This document shows, piece after piece, positions 1 through 8,296 of a stretch of 64,000 nucleotides of DNA. The notes below the pieces were generated by a model that saw only the letters and a program-made list of their open reading frames with translations, made no database searches and was not told where the DNA came from. Position numbers and translations under genes: made by a program. Source of the DNA: Williamsia herbipolensis (GTDB lineage Bacteria; Actinomycetota; Actinomycetes; Mycobacteriales; Mycobacteriaceae). The stretch lies in NCBI RefSeq assembly GCF_000964005.1, contig NZ_JXYP01000005.1:1-64000 (forward strand), read 5' to 3'. Every line of letters begins with the position of its first letter. Positions within the stretch are counted from its first letter, which is position 1.

Positions 1-1
1 C

Positions 2-301
2 ACCGACCCGCTCGCCGATCCGCCCCGCGTCGAGGCGAGCCGCCCCCCGGCTCCTGCGGTCGACGTCCCGGGTCGCGAGTTCTCGAGCGGTGACATCCTC
101 GCGGGCGACTTCCCGACCGGCGACATCCCGAACCTGCGTGGTCGCGCGGTCCGTACGGCACCGGATGTCGATGCGCACCGCGATGTCCCGGCGGCGCCCT
201 CGGTGCCCGACGCGCTCGACGAGGTCGTGGCGGCGCTGTCGCGCCTCGCCGAGGCCATGCGCCTCGAACGCTCCCGATCCGAGGGTCGCACCGACCGCTG
301 A
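2..301 (+). CDS. C-terminal end of an unrecognised protein (5' end outside window)
   Basis: An open frame runs from the window edge to a TGA at 299-301. About 99 residues are visible. The first two thirds are rich in Pro, Asp and Arg and look disordered, with a short repeat (SSGDIL, PTGDIP). The last 30 residues (DALDEVVAALSRLAEAM) look like an amphipathic helix that could mediate pairing. Codon use is GC-rich in third positions, as in real genes here. The copper operon promoter lies just downstream, so it is probably a separate unit. No function can be assigned. Confidence 0.5.
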   Translation, partial: TDPLADPPRVEASRPPAPAVDVPGREFSSGDILAGDFPTGDIPNLRGRAVRTAPDVDAHRDVPAAPSVPDALDEVVAALSRLAEAMRLERSRSEGRTDR

Positions 302-346
302 CGCCCGCGCCATGAGCGCGACGTGTCATCCGCTGCGTCGTCGGTA

Positions 347-401
347 ATACCGTAGGGGGGTACCGTACTTTGCGACCGAGGTGTATACCTGATGGGGGTA
401 T
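347..401 (+). promoter_or_regulatory. Two tandem CsoR-type operators before csoR
   Basis: Two 17-base sites, at 347-363 and 385-401, share the form ATACC-N4/5-GGGGG-GTA(C/T); the second reads ATACCTGATGGGGGTAT. They are imperfect inverted repeats with a G/C-rich core and A/T flanks, as expected for operators of CsoR-family repressors. They lie 26 to 80 bases before the csoR start and probably autoregulate the copper operon. Closely similar sites recur before the MmpL gene near 25,050. Binding is inferred from sequence only. Confidence 0.65.
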
Positions 402-426
402 CACGCCGGTGAAAGGGATCGCGGTC

Positions 427-720
427 ATGGACGGTGCACAGCACGGCTACATCCAGCGCAAGGACGACTACCTCAAGCGTCTGCGCAGGATCGAGGGCCA
501 GGCCCGCGGACTGCAGCGGATGGTCGACGAAGAGGCCTACTGCATCGACATCCTCACCCAGGTGACCGCGATGACGAAGGCTCTGCAGGCGGTCAGCCTC
601 GGGTTGCTCGAGGAACACATGAACCACTGCGTGATCAACGCCGCCCAGGAGAGCGACGACCTCGGCCAGGTGAAGGTGCGCGAGGCGATGGATGCCATCA
701 CCCGCCTCGTCAAGTCCTGA
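427..720 (+). CDS. csoR: CsoR family copper-sensing repressor
   Basis: A 97-residue all-helical repressor of the CsoR/RcnR family, which binds operators as an apo tetramer and is released by Cu(I). All three copper ligands are present: Cys39 (AYCIDI), His64 and Cys68 (HMNHC), with the H-x3-C spacing of M. tuberculosis CsoR. The ATG at 427 gives the usual family length; an earlier ATG at 370 would place the operators inside the gene. It is first in csoR-copZ-copA, 29 bases before copZ, so it most likely represses its own operon until copper builds up. Confidence 0.93.
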   Translation: MDGAQHGYIQRKDDYLKRLRRIEGQARGLQRMVDEEAYCIDILTQVTAMTKALQAVSLGLLEEHMNHCVINAAQESDDLGQVKVREAMDAITRLVKS

Positions 721-749
721 TTCCAGCTCAAATCTCGAAGGGACACAGC

Positions 750-965
750 ATGAACGACGACACGACGACGTACACCGTGCGCGGCATGACCTGCCGGCAC
801 TGCGTCGCCTCGGTGACCGAAGAGGTCTCCGAGGTGCCCGGCGTCCGCGAGGTCGCGGTCGACCTGGCCTCGGGCGCGGTGACGGTACGCGGTTCCGGCC
901 CGATCGACGACGCGGCGATCGCCGCGGCGGTGACCGAGGCCGGGTACGAGCTGGTCACACCGTGA
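750..965 (+). CDS. copZ: CopZ-like copper chaperone (heavy-metal-associated domain)
   Basis: A 71-residue protein made of a single HMA ferredoxin-like fold, carrying the metal-binding loop GMTCRHC near residues 12-18. Such proteins hand Cu(I) to the P-type ATPase. It lies between csoR and the ATPase gene. Its TGA stop (963-965) overlaps the GTG start of copA, so the two are translationally coupled. The length matches free-standing chaperones of this family. A purple AAGG-type ribosome site (cgaaggg) precedes the ATG. Confidence 0.92.
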   Translation: MNDDTTTYTVRGMTCRHCVASVTEEVSEVPGVREVAVDLASGAVTVRGSGPIDDAAIAAAVTEAGYELVTP

Positions 966-3307
966 CCGCCTCGGGCGAGGCCGCCGTCGACACCGACGAC
1001 CGGTCGGAGGCCGCCGTCGACGCCGGCACGATCACCGATGTCTTCGACATCGCGGGCATGACGTGTGCCTCGTGTGCGTCGCGCATCGAACGCAAGCTCA
1101 ACAAGGTCGACGGCGTCGAGGCGACGGTGAACTTCGCCACCGAGACCGCGCAGGTGCATCACCCGGAATCGGTGAGCACCTCCGACCTTGCCGATGTCGT
1201 TGCTGCGGCCGGGTATTCGGCGTCGACGCGTCGGCCCCCGCACACCCGCGGTGACTCCGCCGCCGAGCACGGCCACCACGACTCCGAGGGCGGGCACGGC
1301 GGGCACATGGACCACGGCGGCGACGCCGCCGCCCTGCGGCAACGCCTGATCATCAGTGCGGCGCTGAGCATCCCGGTGGTCGCGCTCGCGATGATCCCGG
1401 CGATCCAGTTCGACAACTGGCAGTGGCTGTCGCTCACCCTCGCCGCACCGGTGGTGGTGTGGGGGGCGTGGCCGTTCCACCGTGCCACGTGGACCAACGC
1501 GCGCCACGGCGCCACCACGATGGACACCCTCGTCTCCATCGGCATCCTCGCCGCGTTCGGTTGGTCGCTGTACGCGCTGTTCTTCGGCTCGGCCGGGATG
1601 ACCGGTATGCGCCATGGGTTCTCGTTCACGCTCGAACGTGGGGACGCCTCGGCGAACATCTATCTCGAGGTCGCCGCGGGGGTCACGACGTTCCTGCTGG
1701 CCGGTCGTTTCCTCGAGGCGCGTTCGACCCGACAGGCCGGCGCCGCCATGCGCTCGCTCGCCGAACTGGGCGCGAAACAGGCCACCGTTCTCGTCGACGG
1801 ACCCGACGGTGTGGTCGAGAAGACCATCGACACCGCTGATCTCGTCGTCGGCGATCGATTCGTCGTACGGCCCGGGGAGAAGATCGCGACCGACGGTGAG
1901 GTCGTGGCGGGGACGTCGGCGGTCGACGCGTCGGTGATCACCGGGGAGTCGGTGCCCGTCGACGTCGGCCCGGGAGACCGGGTGGTCGGCGCCACCGTCA
2001 ACACCTCGGGTGCCATCACCGTCCGGGCCACCACCGTCGGCGCCGACACCCAGATCGCACAGATCGCCCGGCTGGTGGAGGACGCGCAGAACGGCAAGGC
2101 GAACGTGGCGCGTCTCGCCGATGCGATCTCCGCCTGGTTCGTCCCGGTGGTGCTGGTCCTCGCGGTCGTGACCTTCTCCGCATGGCTCATCGCCGGCGGC
2201 GGACTCTCGGCGGCGTTCACCGCGGCGGTGGCCGTGCTGATCATCGCGTGCCCGTGCGCCCTCGGTCTGGCCACACCCACCGCGCTGATGGCCGGTACGG
2301 GGCGTGGTGCGCAACTGGGCATCCTGATCCGTGGACCGCAGGTCCTCGAGCGCGCCGGCCGCGTCGACACCGTGGTGCTCGACAAGACCGGCACCGTCAC
2401 CACCGGCGTCATGACCGTCACCGACGTCGTGGGATCTGTCGGCGCGGATGCCGACCGGGTCCTCGAGGTCGCCGCGTCGGTCGAGAGCCTCTCCGAGCAC
2501 CCGATCGCCCGCGCCATCGCGGCGGCCGGACGCACCAGCTTCCGCAACCTCACGCAGGCAACCGATTTCGACAACGTCGCCGGCCACGGCGTGCGTGGCC
2601 GCGTGCACGGGGTCGACGTCGTCGCCGGCCGCGTCGGCTGGGTGGCAAGCGAGACCGGAGGCGACATCGACGCCGACCTGCGCGACCGGATCGACGCGGC
2701 GGAGGCCTCCGGCGCGACCGCCATCGCCGTCGGGTGGGGCGATGCGGTCCGCGGGGTCGTGGTGGTGGCCGACGAGGTCAAACCCGGTGCCGCCGATGCC
2801 ATCGCACGGCTTCGGGAGCTCGGTCTCACGCCGATCCTGCTGACCGGTGACAACGACGGTGCGGCACGATCGGTGGCCGCCGAGGTCGGCATCGACACCG
2901 TGCACTCCGGCGTCGTGCCGGAGCAGAAGGTGTCGATCGTGCGCGACCTGCAGTCGCAGGGGGCGCGGGTGGCGATGATCGGAGACGGCGTCAACGACGC
3001 CGCCGCCCTGGCCCAGGCTGACCTCGGCCTGTCCATGGGTACCGGCACCGACGTCGCCATCGAGTCGTCCGACCTGACGTTGATGTCGGGGGACCTGCGG
3101 GTCGCGGTCGACGCCATCCGGTTGTCGCGCCGGACCCTGTCGACGATCCGGGCGAATCTGTTCTGGGCGTTCGGTTACAACGTCGCCGCTCTGCCGCTCG
3201 CCGCGTCGGGACTCTTGAACCCGATGTTCGCGGGGGCGGCCATGGCGTTCTCGTCGGTGTTCGTGGTGGCGAACAGCCTGCGGCTGCGCAGCTTCGGTCG
3301 TCGGTAG
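962..3307 (+). CDS. copA: Copper-exporting P1B-type ATPase CopA
   Basis: A 781-residue P-type ATPase that pumps Cu(I) out of the cytoplasm. In order it has an HMA domain with Cys35/Cys38 (MTCASC), a His-rich linker near residues 95-125 ([18 protein letters not shown]), the membrane ion site CPC at 430-432, the phosphorylation site DKTGT with Asp474, the SEHP motif at 511-514, and the hinge GDGVND at 674-679. The GTG at 962 is chosen because it overlaps the copZ stop and gives a normal N-terminus; the frame stays open upstream. The His-rich linker before the first membrane segment may add metal-binding capacity. Expression is probably released by copper through CsoR. Confidence 0.95.
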   Translation: MTASGEAAVDTDDRSEAAVDAGTITDVFDIAGMTCASCASRIERKLNKVDGVEATVNFATETAQVHHPESVSTSDLADVVAAAGYSASTRRPPHTRGDSAAEHGHHDSEGGHGGHMDHGGDAAALRQRLIISAALSIPVVALAMIPAIQFDNWQWLSLTLAAPVVVWGAWPFHRATWTNARHGATTMDTLVSIGILAAFGWSLYALFFGSAGMTGMRHGFSFTLERGDASANIYLEVAAGVTTFLLAGRFLEARSTRQAGAAMRSLAELGAKQATVLVDGPDGVVEKTIDTADLVVGDRFVVRPGEKIATDGEVVAGTSAVDASVITGESVPVDVGPGDRVVGATVNTSGAITVRATTVGADTQIAQIARLVEDAQNGKANVARLADAISAWFVPVVLVLAVVTFSAWLIAGGGLSAAFTAAVAVLIIACPCALGLATPTALMAGTGRGAQLGILIRGPQVLERAGRVDTVVLDKTGTVTTGVMTVTDVVGSVGADADRVLEVAASVESLSEHPIARAIAAAGRTSFRNLTQATDFDNVAGHGVRGRVHGVDVVAGRVGWVASETGGDIDADLRDRIDAAEASGATAIAVGWGDAVRGVVVVADEVKPGAADAIARLRELGLTPILLTGDNDGAARSVAAEVGIDTVHSGVVPEQKVSIVRDLQSQGARVAMIGDGVNDAAALAQADLGLSMGTGTDVAIESSDLTLMSGDLRVAVDAIRLSRRTLSTIRANLFWAFGYNVAALPLAASGLLNPMFAGAAMAFSSVFVVANSLRLRSFGRR

Positions 3308-3474
3308 AACGCAGGCACCACCTCAAGCCCGAGGCGTCGCATGCCGGAACGCTGAGCAGGCCTCACGGCGTCGGCATGAGCAGCTAATTGAGGCGATGGG
3401 TATCAGTCGAGCAAGGAACTCGGGTCGCTATTCGACGGCGTCGGCCACAGCGTGCTTCGACGTGATGACCATTT

Positions 3475-4629
3475 CTACTCGTCATTGTGTGGTTGGCGGG
3501 CGATGAATCCCGACATGCCGGGCACAGTGAACGCGATGCGTCCGTGTTCGGGGGAGTAGACGATGCCCTTGCGTATCAGCGCAGCACGCAGGGGGCCTGC
3601 GGTGTTCTGCGAGATGGACAGCTCAGCGGTTCGGGGCGCAGTCTGCCCGGTCTCGGCGATCGAGCGCAGGTAGCGACGCTCTGCCGGCGTCGCGCGGTCC
3701 CAGCGCGACGGAAAGAAGCCCTGATCCAGGTGCGCAGTGCCGAATTCGATTGCCGCCGCTGCGTCGTCAGTGCCAAAAGGCGAGGCAGCGGAGACCTCCC
3801 AGGCTGCGGATCCGAACTCCTGGAGGAAATAGGGGTAGCCCTCGGTCGCGGCAAGCAGCAGGTCGAGCGCGTCGGGGAGGAACCGGCCGCCGACTGTAGC
3901 GGCGGGATCAGAAAGGGCACCGCGGGCGGCGTCCGGACCGAGAGCGCCGATCGTGGAGTAGAAGAACAGCCGCTCGGCGTACGAGCGGGACTCCGCGAGC
4001 ACGGATGGCAGGTTGGGCAGTCCGGCCCCGATGACATAGAAGGGCCAGCCCTCCTGATTCGCCCGGTGCTGGGCGACGATCAACCCGGCGGTGAGGTCGG
4101 CGTCGAGATCCTGCATCTCATCGACGAACACGGCCAGTGCCACACCTTTGGTGGCGACCAGCTCACAGACCGCTTCCACAATCTCTTCGATATCGAACAG
4201 GGTGTCTTCAACGGCGTCTCTGTCCCGCGCGGACACGGAGACCCCGGCCACCGACAGCGACGACCCTTCGATCAGCGACATCACCTGCTCGCCGGCCTGT
4301 TTGAGGGCGTGGACACGGCTGAACTTGCGCATCCCGTTGCGTAAGCCAATCGCGAGCTGTTTGTGGTTAAGCCTCGACCCAGTCGTCGAATTCTGGGCCT
4401 CGATCTTCACCGTGTACCACTGATGGCGCTCAGCCTGCCCGCGCAATTGATTGAGCAGCGCCGTCTTACCGACCCCTCGCAGACCGCTCAAAATCATGCC
4501 ACGGTCGTAATGTCCGGCTTTGGCGCGCGCGACCAGCAGATCGAACGCATCGATCTCGCGATCACGTCCCTGCAACGACGGCGGTCGACGTCCCGAGCCG
4601 GGGGTGTAGGGGTTCAGCGCAGGATCCAT
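3475..4629 (-). CDS. AAA/ATPase_2-type ATP-binding protein with C-terminal winged helix
   Basis: A 384-residue P-loop protein. Walker A is GLRGVGKT at 49-56 and Walker B ends in FVDE at 168-171, followed by MQDL. This resembles the Orc1/Cdc6-like ATPase_2 group of stand-alone bacterial ATPases. The last 80 residues (ATPAERRYLRSIAETG onward) look like a winged helix, so DNA binding is likely. The role is unknown; such genes are common in accessory regions. Codon use is less GC-biased than the neighbours. It diverges, across only 38 bases, from a small broken gene, and a TATAGT box 6 bases before the ATG suggests a leaderless transcript. Confidence 0.8.
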   Translation of the reverse strand: MDPALNPYTPGSGRRPPSLQGRDREIDAFDLLVARAKAGHYDRGMILSGLRGVGKTALLNQLRGQAERHQWYTVKIEAQNSTTGSRLNHKQLAIGLRNGMRKFSRVHALKQAGEQVMSLIEGSSLSVAGVSVSARDRDAVEDTLFDIEEIVEAVCELVATKGVALAVFVDEMQDLDADLTAGLIVAQHRANQEGWPFYVIGAGLPNLPSVLAESRSYAERLFFYSTIGALGPDAARGALSDPAATVGGRFLPDALDLLLAATEGYPYFLQEFGSAAWEVSAASPFGTDDAAAAIEFGTAHLDQGFFPSRWDRATPAERRYLRSIAETGQTAPRTAELSISQNTAGPLRAALIRKGIVYSPEHGRIAFTVPGMSGFIARQPHNDE

Positions 4630-4635
4630 GACTCG

Positions 4636-4675
4636 ACTATAGCAGTTTGTAGCGCTTTATAGCGAAAATGCTATA
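4636..4675. promoter_or_regulatory. Compact AT-rich divergent promoter/operator
   Basis: The 38 bases between the two divergent starts are far richer in A and T than the surroundings. They hold direct repeats TATAGC / TGTAGC / TATAGC at 4639, 4649 and 4658, an AGCGCT palindrome at 4651-4656, and an inverted repeat TATAGC-N6-GCTATA at 4658-4675 that covers the second ATG. A minus-strand -10-like TATAGT lies at 4641-4636. The layout suggests overlapping leaderless promoters and a shared operator; no regulator is identified. Confidence 0.45.
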
Positions 4676-4994
4676 CATCGATACAGATGAGTACACGCCT
4701 GGCGCGGATGGATGACGTTGTGCGCCGCTCTTCGAATTCTCGGAGGGCGGTTCCAGGGTCGTCGCAAGAACACCTTCAGAAGGCTTATCAAGTGACCCGC
4801 TGACCTTCATCGCCACGGCGGTTGCTCTCGGTGTATCCGAGAGTATCCGCGACACAGCCAAGGCTCTGATCAATGACAGTGATCGCACTCGTGGCCCGAG
4901 CGCAGTCGGCCAACCGCGACAAGGCATGAACGTCAGCGCTGCCGGATCGCCTGCTGCTCATAGCAACAGCGGCTCGCGAACAGATTGTGGCTGA
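4668..4994 (+). pseudogene. Small gene interrupted by an in-frame TGA
   Basis: Reading from the ATG at 4668 gives MLYIDTDEYTPGADG, a TGA at 4713-4715, then an open frame of 92 more codons (RCAPLFEFSEGGSRVVAR and onward, including FIATAVALGVSESIRDTAKA) to a TGA at 4992. Both halves read like one protein, with a predicted helical middle and a polar, Ser/Gly-rich tail. There is no ATG or GTG after the stop that would restart most of it. The simplest view is a nonsense mutation at a Trp or Arg codon. A competing ATG at 4687 in another frame yields only 38 residues. The family is not recognised. Confidence 0.5.
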
Positions 4995-5029
4995 GCGTCT
5001 CGGGCACCCACAGTGGTGAGCGGAGACGA

Positions 5030-5064
5030 CGAGGGGCCCGAGGCGTGATGCCTCGGGCCCCTCG
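5030..5064 (-). terminator. Strong hairpin ending the Asp23 operon
   Basis: A perfect 15-base stem (CGAGGGGCCCGAGGC and its complement) with a 5-base loop, extended by an A-T pair outside. It lies 17 bases beyond the last gene of the leftward operon. There is no T-run, as is usual for actinobacterial terminators. It also lies downstream of the rightward pseudogene. Confidence 0.8.
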
Positions 5065-5080
5065 TGCGTGACGGTGATCG

Positions 5081-5653
5081 TCAGTCGACGCGTGTGGCTT
5101 TCTTCGGGGTCGACATGTGGATCTGGAAACGCGGGCGGACCTCGCTGCCCGGTAGTGCGGCGGCGATCTGCTGCTCGGCGCGACCGACGACCTCGGTGAT
5201 CTCCGCGAAGTCCCGATTCGATTCGGCCTCGACGGTGATCTCGAGCATCACCCGCTTACGGTCATCGATCGCCCGCGAGCGCGTGGACGTGATGAGGCGG
5301 TGCCGCGCGAGATCGTCGGCGACGGCGTTCGCGATCTTGCCGGGGTTGACGGCCAGGGTGCCCGATCCGTCGCTGCCCGGGAGGACGACCGTCCCGGTCT
5401 TGCGGGGACGACTGTTCAGCGCGAGAAGCAGCAGTCCGATGAGGATGCCGCCCACGGCGATCCCGATGAGGACGTACAGCCACCAGCTCTGGTCCGGAGT
5501 GCGGTCGAACCACCCCAGGTCGATCTTGTCGAGCTGGTCGCGGACCTGCTGGACCTTGAGCTCCCACGCGATGGCGACCGCACCCACGGCGATGAACACG
5601 AGTCCGAGGAGCAGTGTGATGAGCCGGTTCACACCGGCGGGCAACACGTTCAC
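5081..5653 (-). CDS. AmaP-like membrane protein of the Asp23 operon
   Basis: A 190-residue protein with two predicted membrane helices (about 11-30 and 58-79), followed by a cytoplasmic domain of mixed charge. This matches AmaP (alkaline shock response membrane anchor), which tethers Asp23 proteins to the membrane in Gram-positive bacteria. It is the last gene of a seven-gene leftward operon, and its ATG overlaps the previous stop by 4 bases. Assignment rests on topology and context more than on a specific motif. Confidence 0.75.
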   Translation of the reverse strand: MNVLPAGVNRLITLLLGLVFIAVGAVAIAWELKVQQVRDQLDKIDLGWFDRTPDQSWWLYVLIGIAVGGILIGLLLLALNSRPRKTGTVVLPGSDGSGTLAVNPGKIANAVADDLARHRLITSTRSRAIDDRKRVMLEITVEAESNRDFAEITEVVGRAEQQIAAALPGSEVRPRFQIHMSTPKKATRVD

Positions 5654-6390
5654 GAGTGCACCTCCTTGGTGGTCGAGACGGTGGCGCCGGTGGATGTCGT
5701 CGCCGGAGCGGTCTCGTCGTCGGCCGAGTTCTCCACGATCGGTTCCGGGAGGCTCGGTCGGCCGGCCGCGGGTGGCGGCGTCTGTGACTTCGGGGTCTTG
5801 ATCGTGATGGTCTTGACCTTCACCGTGTGCTTTGGCAGAACCGTCGCGATGGACGCGGCGATTGACGCGCGGACCTCATCGGCCGAGGCCGGGGCCTCGT
5901 CGGTGGTGGTGATGCGCGTGACCACCTTGCGGCGCTTCACCGTGCTGTCGGCGCGGGTGACCCCGGCGCTCTGTCGTGCCACGGCACTCGCGCGGCGGGC
6001 GACGTCGACCTTGCGGGTCCACGTGCTCGGCGAGTAGCCGTCGACGGTGCCTGCCCCGTCGAGGGCGATGTGCGTCTTCGACCGCGGTCGTATCGCGGTC
6101 CACACGAAGAACAGCCCGACGACGATGAGCGCGATCGCGACGGCCCAGAACCACCCCTGCCACGAGAGGTCGCCGATCCACCGCGAGGCGGCGGCGATCC
6201 AGCCCGAGCCGGTGATCCACTTCTGGTCGACGCAGATGTCGCGGATGGCGACACCGCCGAGGGCGATGAGCGCGATGGCGAACAGCGACGTGATCCAGAC
6301 AGCGCCGGGTGTGGCGGTGGGCGGGACGATCTTCTTCAGGCGGGGCGCCGGACCGGGGTCGGGCGTGCCCTGCGACGTGGGTGTGGTCAT
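5650..6390 (-). CDS. DUF6286-type membrane protein of the Asp23 operon
   Basis: A 246-residue protein. A Pro-rich cytoplasmic start is followed by two membrane helices (about 30-50 and 80-100) and a basic, soluble domain (residues 105-205), then a Thr/Ala/Pro-rich tail. It resembles the actinobacterial DUF6286 group, found beside Asp23/Gls24 genes. It overlaps both neighbours by 4 bases, which indicates coupled translation. A role in anchoring or assembling Asp23 proteins at the membrane is inferred from context. Confidence 0.75.
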   Translation of the reverse strand: MTTPTSQGTPDPGPAPRLKKIVPPTATPGAVWITSLFAIALIALGGVAIRDICVDQKWITGSGWIAAASRWIGDLSWQGWFWAVAIALIVVGLFFVWTAIRPRSKTHIALDGAGTVDGYSPSTWTRKVDVARRASAVARQSAGVTRADSTVKRRKVVTRITTTDEAPASADEVRASIAASIATVLPKHTVKVKTITIKTPKSQTPPPAAGRPSLPEPIVENSADDETAPATTSTGATVSTTKEVHS

Positions 6391-6773
6391 CGCACTCTCC
6401 TCTGCGAACTCGTCTCGGCGACGATCACGTCGGCGATCGTGACGTCCACCCGGTGCGGGGTGACGCCGGTGAGTCGCGCCAGTTCGGTGTGGACCAGGGC
6501 CCGCACCTCCTGACAGAGGGCGGTCACCTGGGTGGGCCAGCGCACGGCGATGTCGACCTTCACGTCCGGGTGGGGACGCGACATGTCGATCGACACCTTC
6601 GGGTGGTCGCCGCCGGTGATGAGACCGAGTGATCCGCGGTGGCGCAGAACGCCTTCGATGGACAACGCGGCCGCGCGGCCGATCTGCTCGCCGACCCGGT
6701 CGTGGATCGTGGTGGTTCCGGGACCGCCGCCGTCGGTGACGCCTGGGGCGGCTCCGGTGGTCGGGTCAGCCAC
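6387..6773 (-). CDS. Asp23/Gls24 family protein
   Basis: A 128-residue protein with the Asp23/Gls24 pattern: an N-terminal helix (IHDRVGEQIGRAAALSIEGV), then beta strands (VKVDIAVRWPTQV) and a helix with the typical ending (GVTPHRVDVTIADVIV). These are small envelope-stress proteins that form membrane-associated layers. The first 20 residues are Gly/Pro-rich. It is one of three Asp23-like proteins in this operon and overlaps its neighbours at both ends. Confidence 0.8.
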   Translation of the reverse strand: MADPTTGAAPGVTDGGGPGTTTIHDRVGEQIGRAAALSIEGVLRHRGSLGLITGGDHPKVSIDMSRPHPDVKVDIAVRWPTQVTALCQEVRALVHTELARLTGVTPHRVDVTIADVIVAETSSQRRVR

Positions 6774-6948
6774 GGTTGCGGCTCCGCAGGAGCCCGGAGA
6801 GATCGATGGTGCCGTCGCGGTGCAGACCCACGGCGAGGCCGACCGCGCCGAGCACGATGGCGAGGATGAAGCCGCCGAATCCGCCGGTGGTGGCGGCGAT
6901 GGCCAGCAGCAGGCCGACGATGAGACCGATGGTCGCGTTGTTGTTCAT
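6766..6948 (-). CDS. Small membrane protein, DUF2273-like
   Basis: A 60-residue protein that is almost wholly two hydrophobic segments (residues 6-22 and 24-43) with a basic tail. DUF2273-like small membrane proteins accompany Asp23 genes in many Gram-positive genomes. An AGGGGAA ribosome site precedes the ATG. The gene overlaps the next Asp23 gene by 8 bases, so it belongs to the operon. It is short, but context and topology support it. Confidence 0.75.
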   Translation of the reverse strand: MNNNATIGLIVGLLLAIAATTGGFGGFILAIVLGAVGLAVGLHRDGTIDLSGLLRSRNRG

Positions 6949-7036
6949 GTGGTTCCCCTGATGGGTCGGTGTGACGGTGGATGGTGGGTGATCGGCACCG
7001 GTGCGACTCGCCGGGGGCGAACCGATGTTCGGTGGA

Positions 7037-7372
7037 TCAGATCTCGAAGTATCGCTTGGCGCCGGGGACCGAGCGCGGGAGCCTGGCCCGCACCGCGTCG
7101 ATGGTCCTCACCGTCGAGCGTCGGAGGCGGCGTATCCGCGAGGTGGGTCGCACGCGAGGACGCGGCGACGCCGTCGCACGGGGCGCGGCACCGGTGGGCC
7201 GGGAGGTGCCGGGGTCGACACCTGTGGTTCGACCGAATTCCCGGTCGAGTCGCGCCAATTCACGATGCAGTGCCTGCGGATCGCCGCCGACGTCGGGGTG
7301 GTACTGACGTATCACGGCCCGACGTCGGGCGGCGTAGTCCGAGGGCGGAGGCATCGGGTCAGCGATCACCAT
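7037..7372 (-). CDS. Small basic protein with a J-domain-like HPD motif
   Basis: A 111-residue, Arg-rich protein. Residues 12-48 (RRRAVIRQYHPDVGGDPQAL and following) match helix II, the HPD loop and helix III of DnaJ J-domains, but helix I and helix IV are short or missing. The C-terminal half is strongly basic (about one residue in four is Arg) and may bind nucleic acid or membrane lipids. Its start overlaps the preceding Asp23-like gene by 14 bases. HPD proteins stimulate Hsp70, so it may link the Asp23 layer to a chaperone; that is inference. Confidence 0.7.
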   Translation of the reverse strand: MVIADPMPPPSDYAARRRAVIRQYHPDVGGDPQALHRELARLDREFGRTTGVDPGTSRPTGAAPRATASPRPRVRPTSRIRRLRRSTVRTIDAVRARLPRSVPGAKRYFEI

Positions 7373-7724
7373 CGGCCGCGGAGAGACCGGACGGATCCTG
7401 CGCGCCGGGCACGTCCTCGTGCTCGGCGTGTTCGCCGGCGGGCGGGTCGGCGACGGTCACGTCCTCGACGATGACGGTCATGGTCCGCCCGGAGGCCTTC
7501 TCGGTCGCGGCGCGGACTCCCTCCGCGGTGTCCATCACGTTGCGTGACAGATCGACCTCGATGTGGACCTCGCCGCTGAACTCCTGGAGACGGACACCGA
7601 CGATGCGACGACCGGCCGCGTACGTGGCCACCTCGCCGAACCGGCCCGAGTTCAGGCCGGTCACGCCGGGCACCGACGTGGCGGCGGCGACCACCGCGTC
7701 GGCGACCTCGGCGTCGGAACTCAC
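7359..7724 (-). CDS. Asp23/Gls24-like protein
   Basis: A 121-residue protein. The first 95 residues follow the Asp23/Gls24 fold (VADAVVAAATSVPGV, then a beta meander with EVHIEVDLSRN, then VRAATEKASGRTMTVIVEDV). The last 25 residues are acidic and probably disordered. Its ATG overlaps the stop of the preceding Asp23 gene by 4 bases (ATGA at 7721-7724), and it overlaps the J-like gene at its other end. Likely an envelope-stress subunit. Confidence 0.78.
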   Translation of the reverse strand: MSSDAEVADAVVAAATSVPGVTGLNSGRFGEVATYAAGRRIVGVRLQEFSGEVHIEVDLSRNVMDTAEGVRAATEKASGRTMTVIVEDVTVADPPAGEHAEHEDVPGAQDPSGLSAADGDR

Positions 7725-8203
7725 TGGACCCGGGGCTCCGCGGTCTCGCCGGTGGTCTCGTCGTCCTCGAAGTGGATGTCGTGGATGGCGATGTTGACCT
7801 CGGTGACCTCCAGGCTGGTCATCTGCTCGATCGAGTTGATGACGTTGGAGCGCACCGCGGCGGCGAGATCGTGGATCGCGACGCCGTAGTTGGCGACGAG
7901 GCCCAGGTCGACTGCGGCCTGCTTCTCGCCGACCTCGACCGAGATGCCCTGGGTGATGCTCTGGCCGCCGCCGACCGGGATCGCCTCGCGGACGCGGCCG
8001 ACGATGCGGGCGGCCTGGCCGCCGAGGTCGTAGACGCCCTCGATCTCGCGGGCGGCGATGCCGGCGATCTTCGAGACGACCTGATCGGCGATGGTGGTGC
8101 GGCCGTGCTCTCCGACGAGGTCACGGTGCGATTCGGAGACCTCCTTGCTGGGGGAGACCTTCGCTGCGGCCGAAGAGGTCGTGGTGGTGGACGGTGTGGT
8201 CAT
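7721..8203 (-). CDS. Asp23/Gls24 family envelope stress protein (first gene of operon)
   Basis: A 160-residue protein and the clearest Asp23/Gls24 member here. A Ser/Thr-rich start is followed by GRTTIADQVVSKIAGIAARE, GVYDLGG, the ISVEVGEKQAAVDLGLVANY strand pair, and the C-terminal VTEVNIAIHDIHF. The ATG at 8203 is preferred because AAGGAG lies 6 bases before it; a GTG 6 bases upstream abuts that site. It opens the leftward operon that ends at 5030, facing an ECF sigma gene across 204 bases. Confidence 0.9.
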   Translation of the reverse strand: MTTPSTTTTSSAAAKVSPSKEVSESHRDLVGEHGRTTIADQVVSKIAGIAAREIEGVYDLGGQAARIVGRVREAIPVGGGQSITQGISVEVGEKQAAVDLGLVANYGVAIHDLAAAVRSNVINSIEQMTSLEVTEVNIAIHDIHFEDDETTGETAEPRVQ

Positions 8204-8260
8204 CTGCACTCCTTCATGTCAACACATGAGAGCGGTCTTTTCGACAGACCGGACTCGATT

Positions 8261-8296
8261 GGATCGAACGTCGTGCACCGGGTCGGATCGAACGTC
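8261..8296. repeat. 12-base direct repeat in the asp23/sigma intergenic region
   Basis: GGATCGAACGTC occurs at 8261-8272 and again at 8285-8296, start-to-start distance 24 bases, within the divergent promoter region of the Asp23 operon and the ECF sigma gene. Two helical turns plus a little separate the copies. They could be paired activator sites, or promoter elements of the adjacent sigma factor read on the minus strand (GACGTTCGATCC). Function is inferred. Confidence 0.5.

Noticed and set aside
370-426. Earlier ATG for csoR
   Set aside because: It would add 19 residues absent from the family and put an operator within the coding region.
728-2905. 725-codon open frame on the minus strand across copZ-copA
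   Set aside because: It lies opposite clear copper genes, is rich in Arg/Gly/His/Asp, has no family motif, and is the usual antisense shadow of high-GC DNA. The same holds for 45378-47597, 17747-18904, 25579-27183, 36658-38358 and others.
3339-3376. Inverted repeat GCATGCCG ... CGGCATG after copA as a terminator
   Set aside because: Arms of 7-8 bases with a 23-base loop are too weak to call with confidence; copA must end somewhere here, but the site is not clear.
4713-4715. TGA as a selenocysteine codon
   Set aside because: No SECIS-like hairpin is obvious just after it, the predicted product has no redox motif, and no selenocysteine genes are visible. A nonsense mutation is simpler.
4637-4927. 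96-codon minus-strand frame opposite the broken gene
   Set aside because: It ends in the AT-rich promoter and would run through the operator toward the ATPase gene. Its composition (Ser/Arg/Leu-rich, no pattern) is that of a shadow. It is kept only as the alternative to the pseudogene reading.
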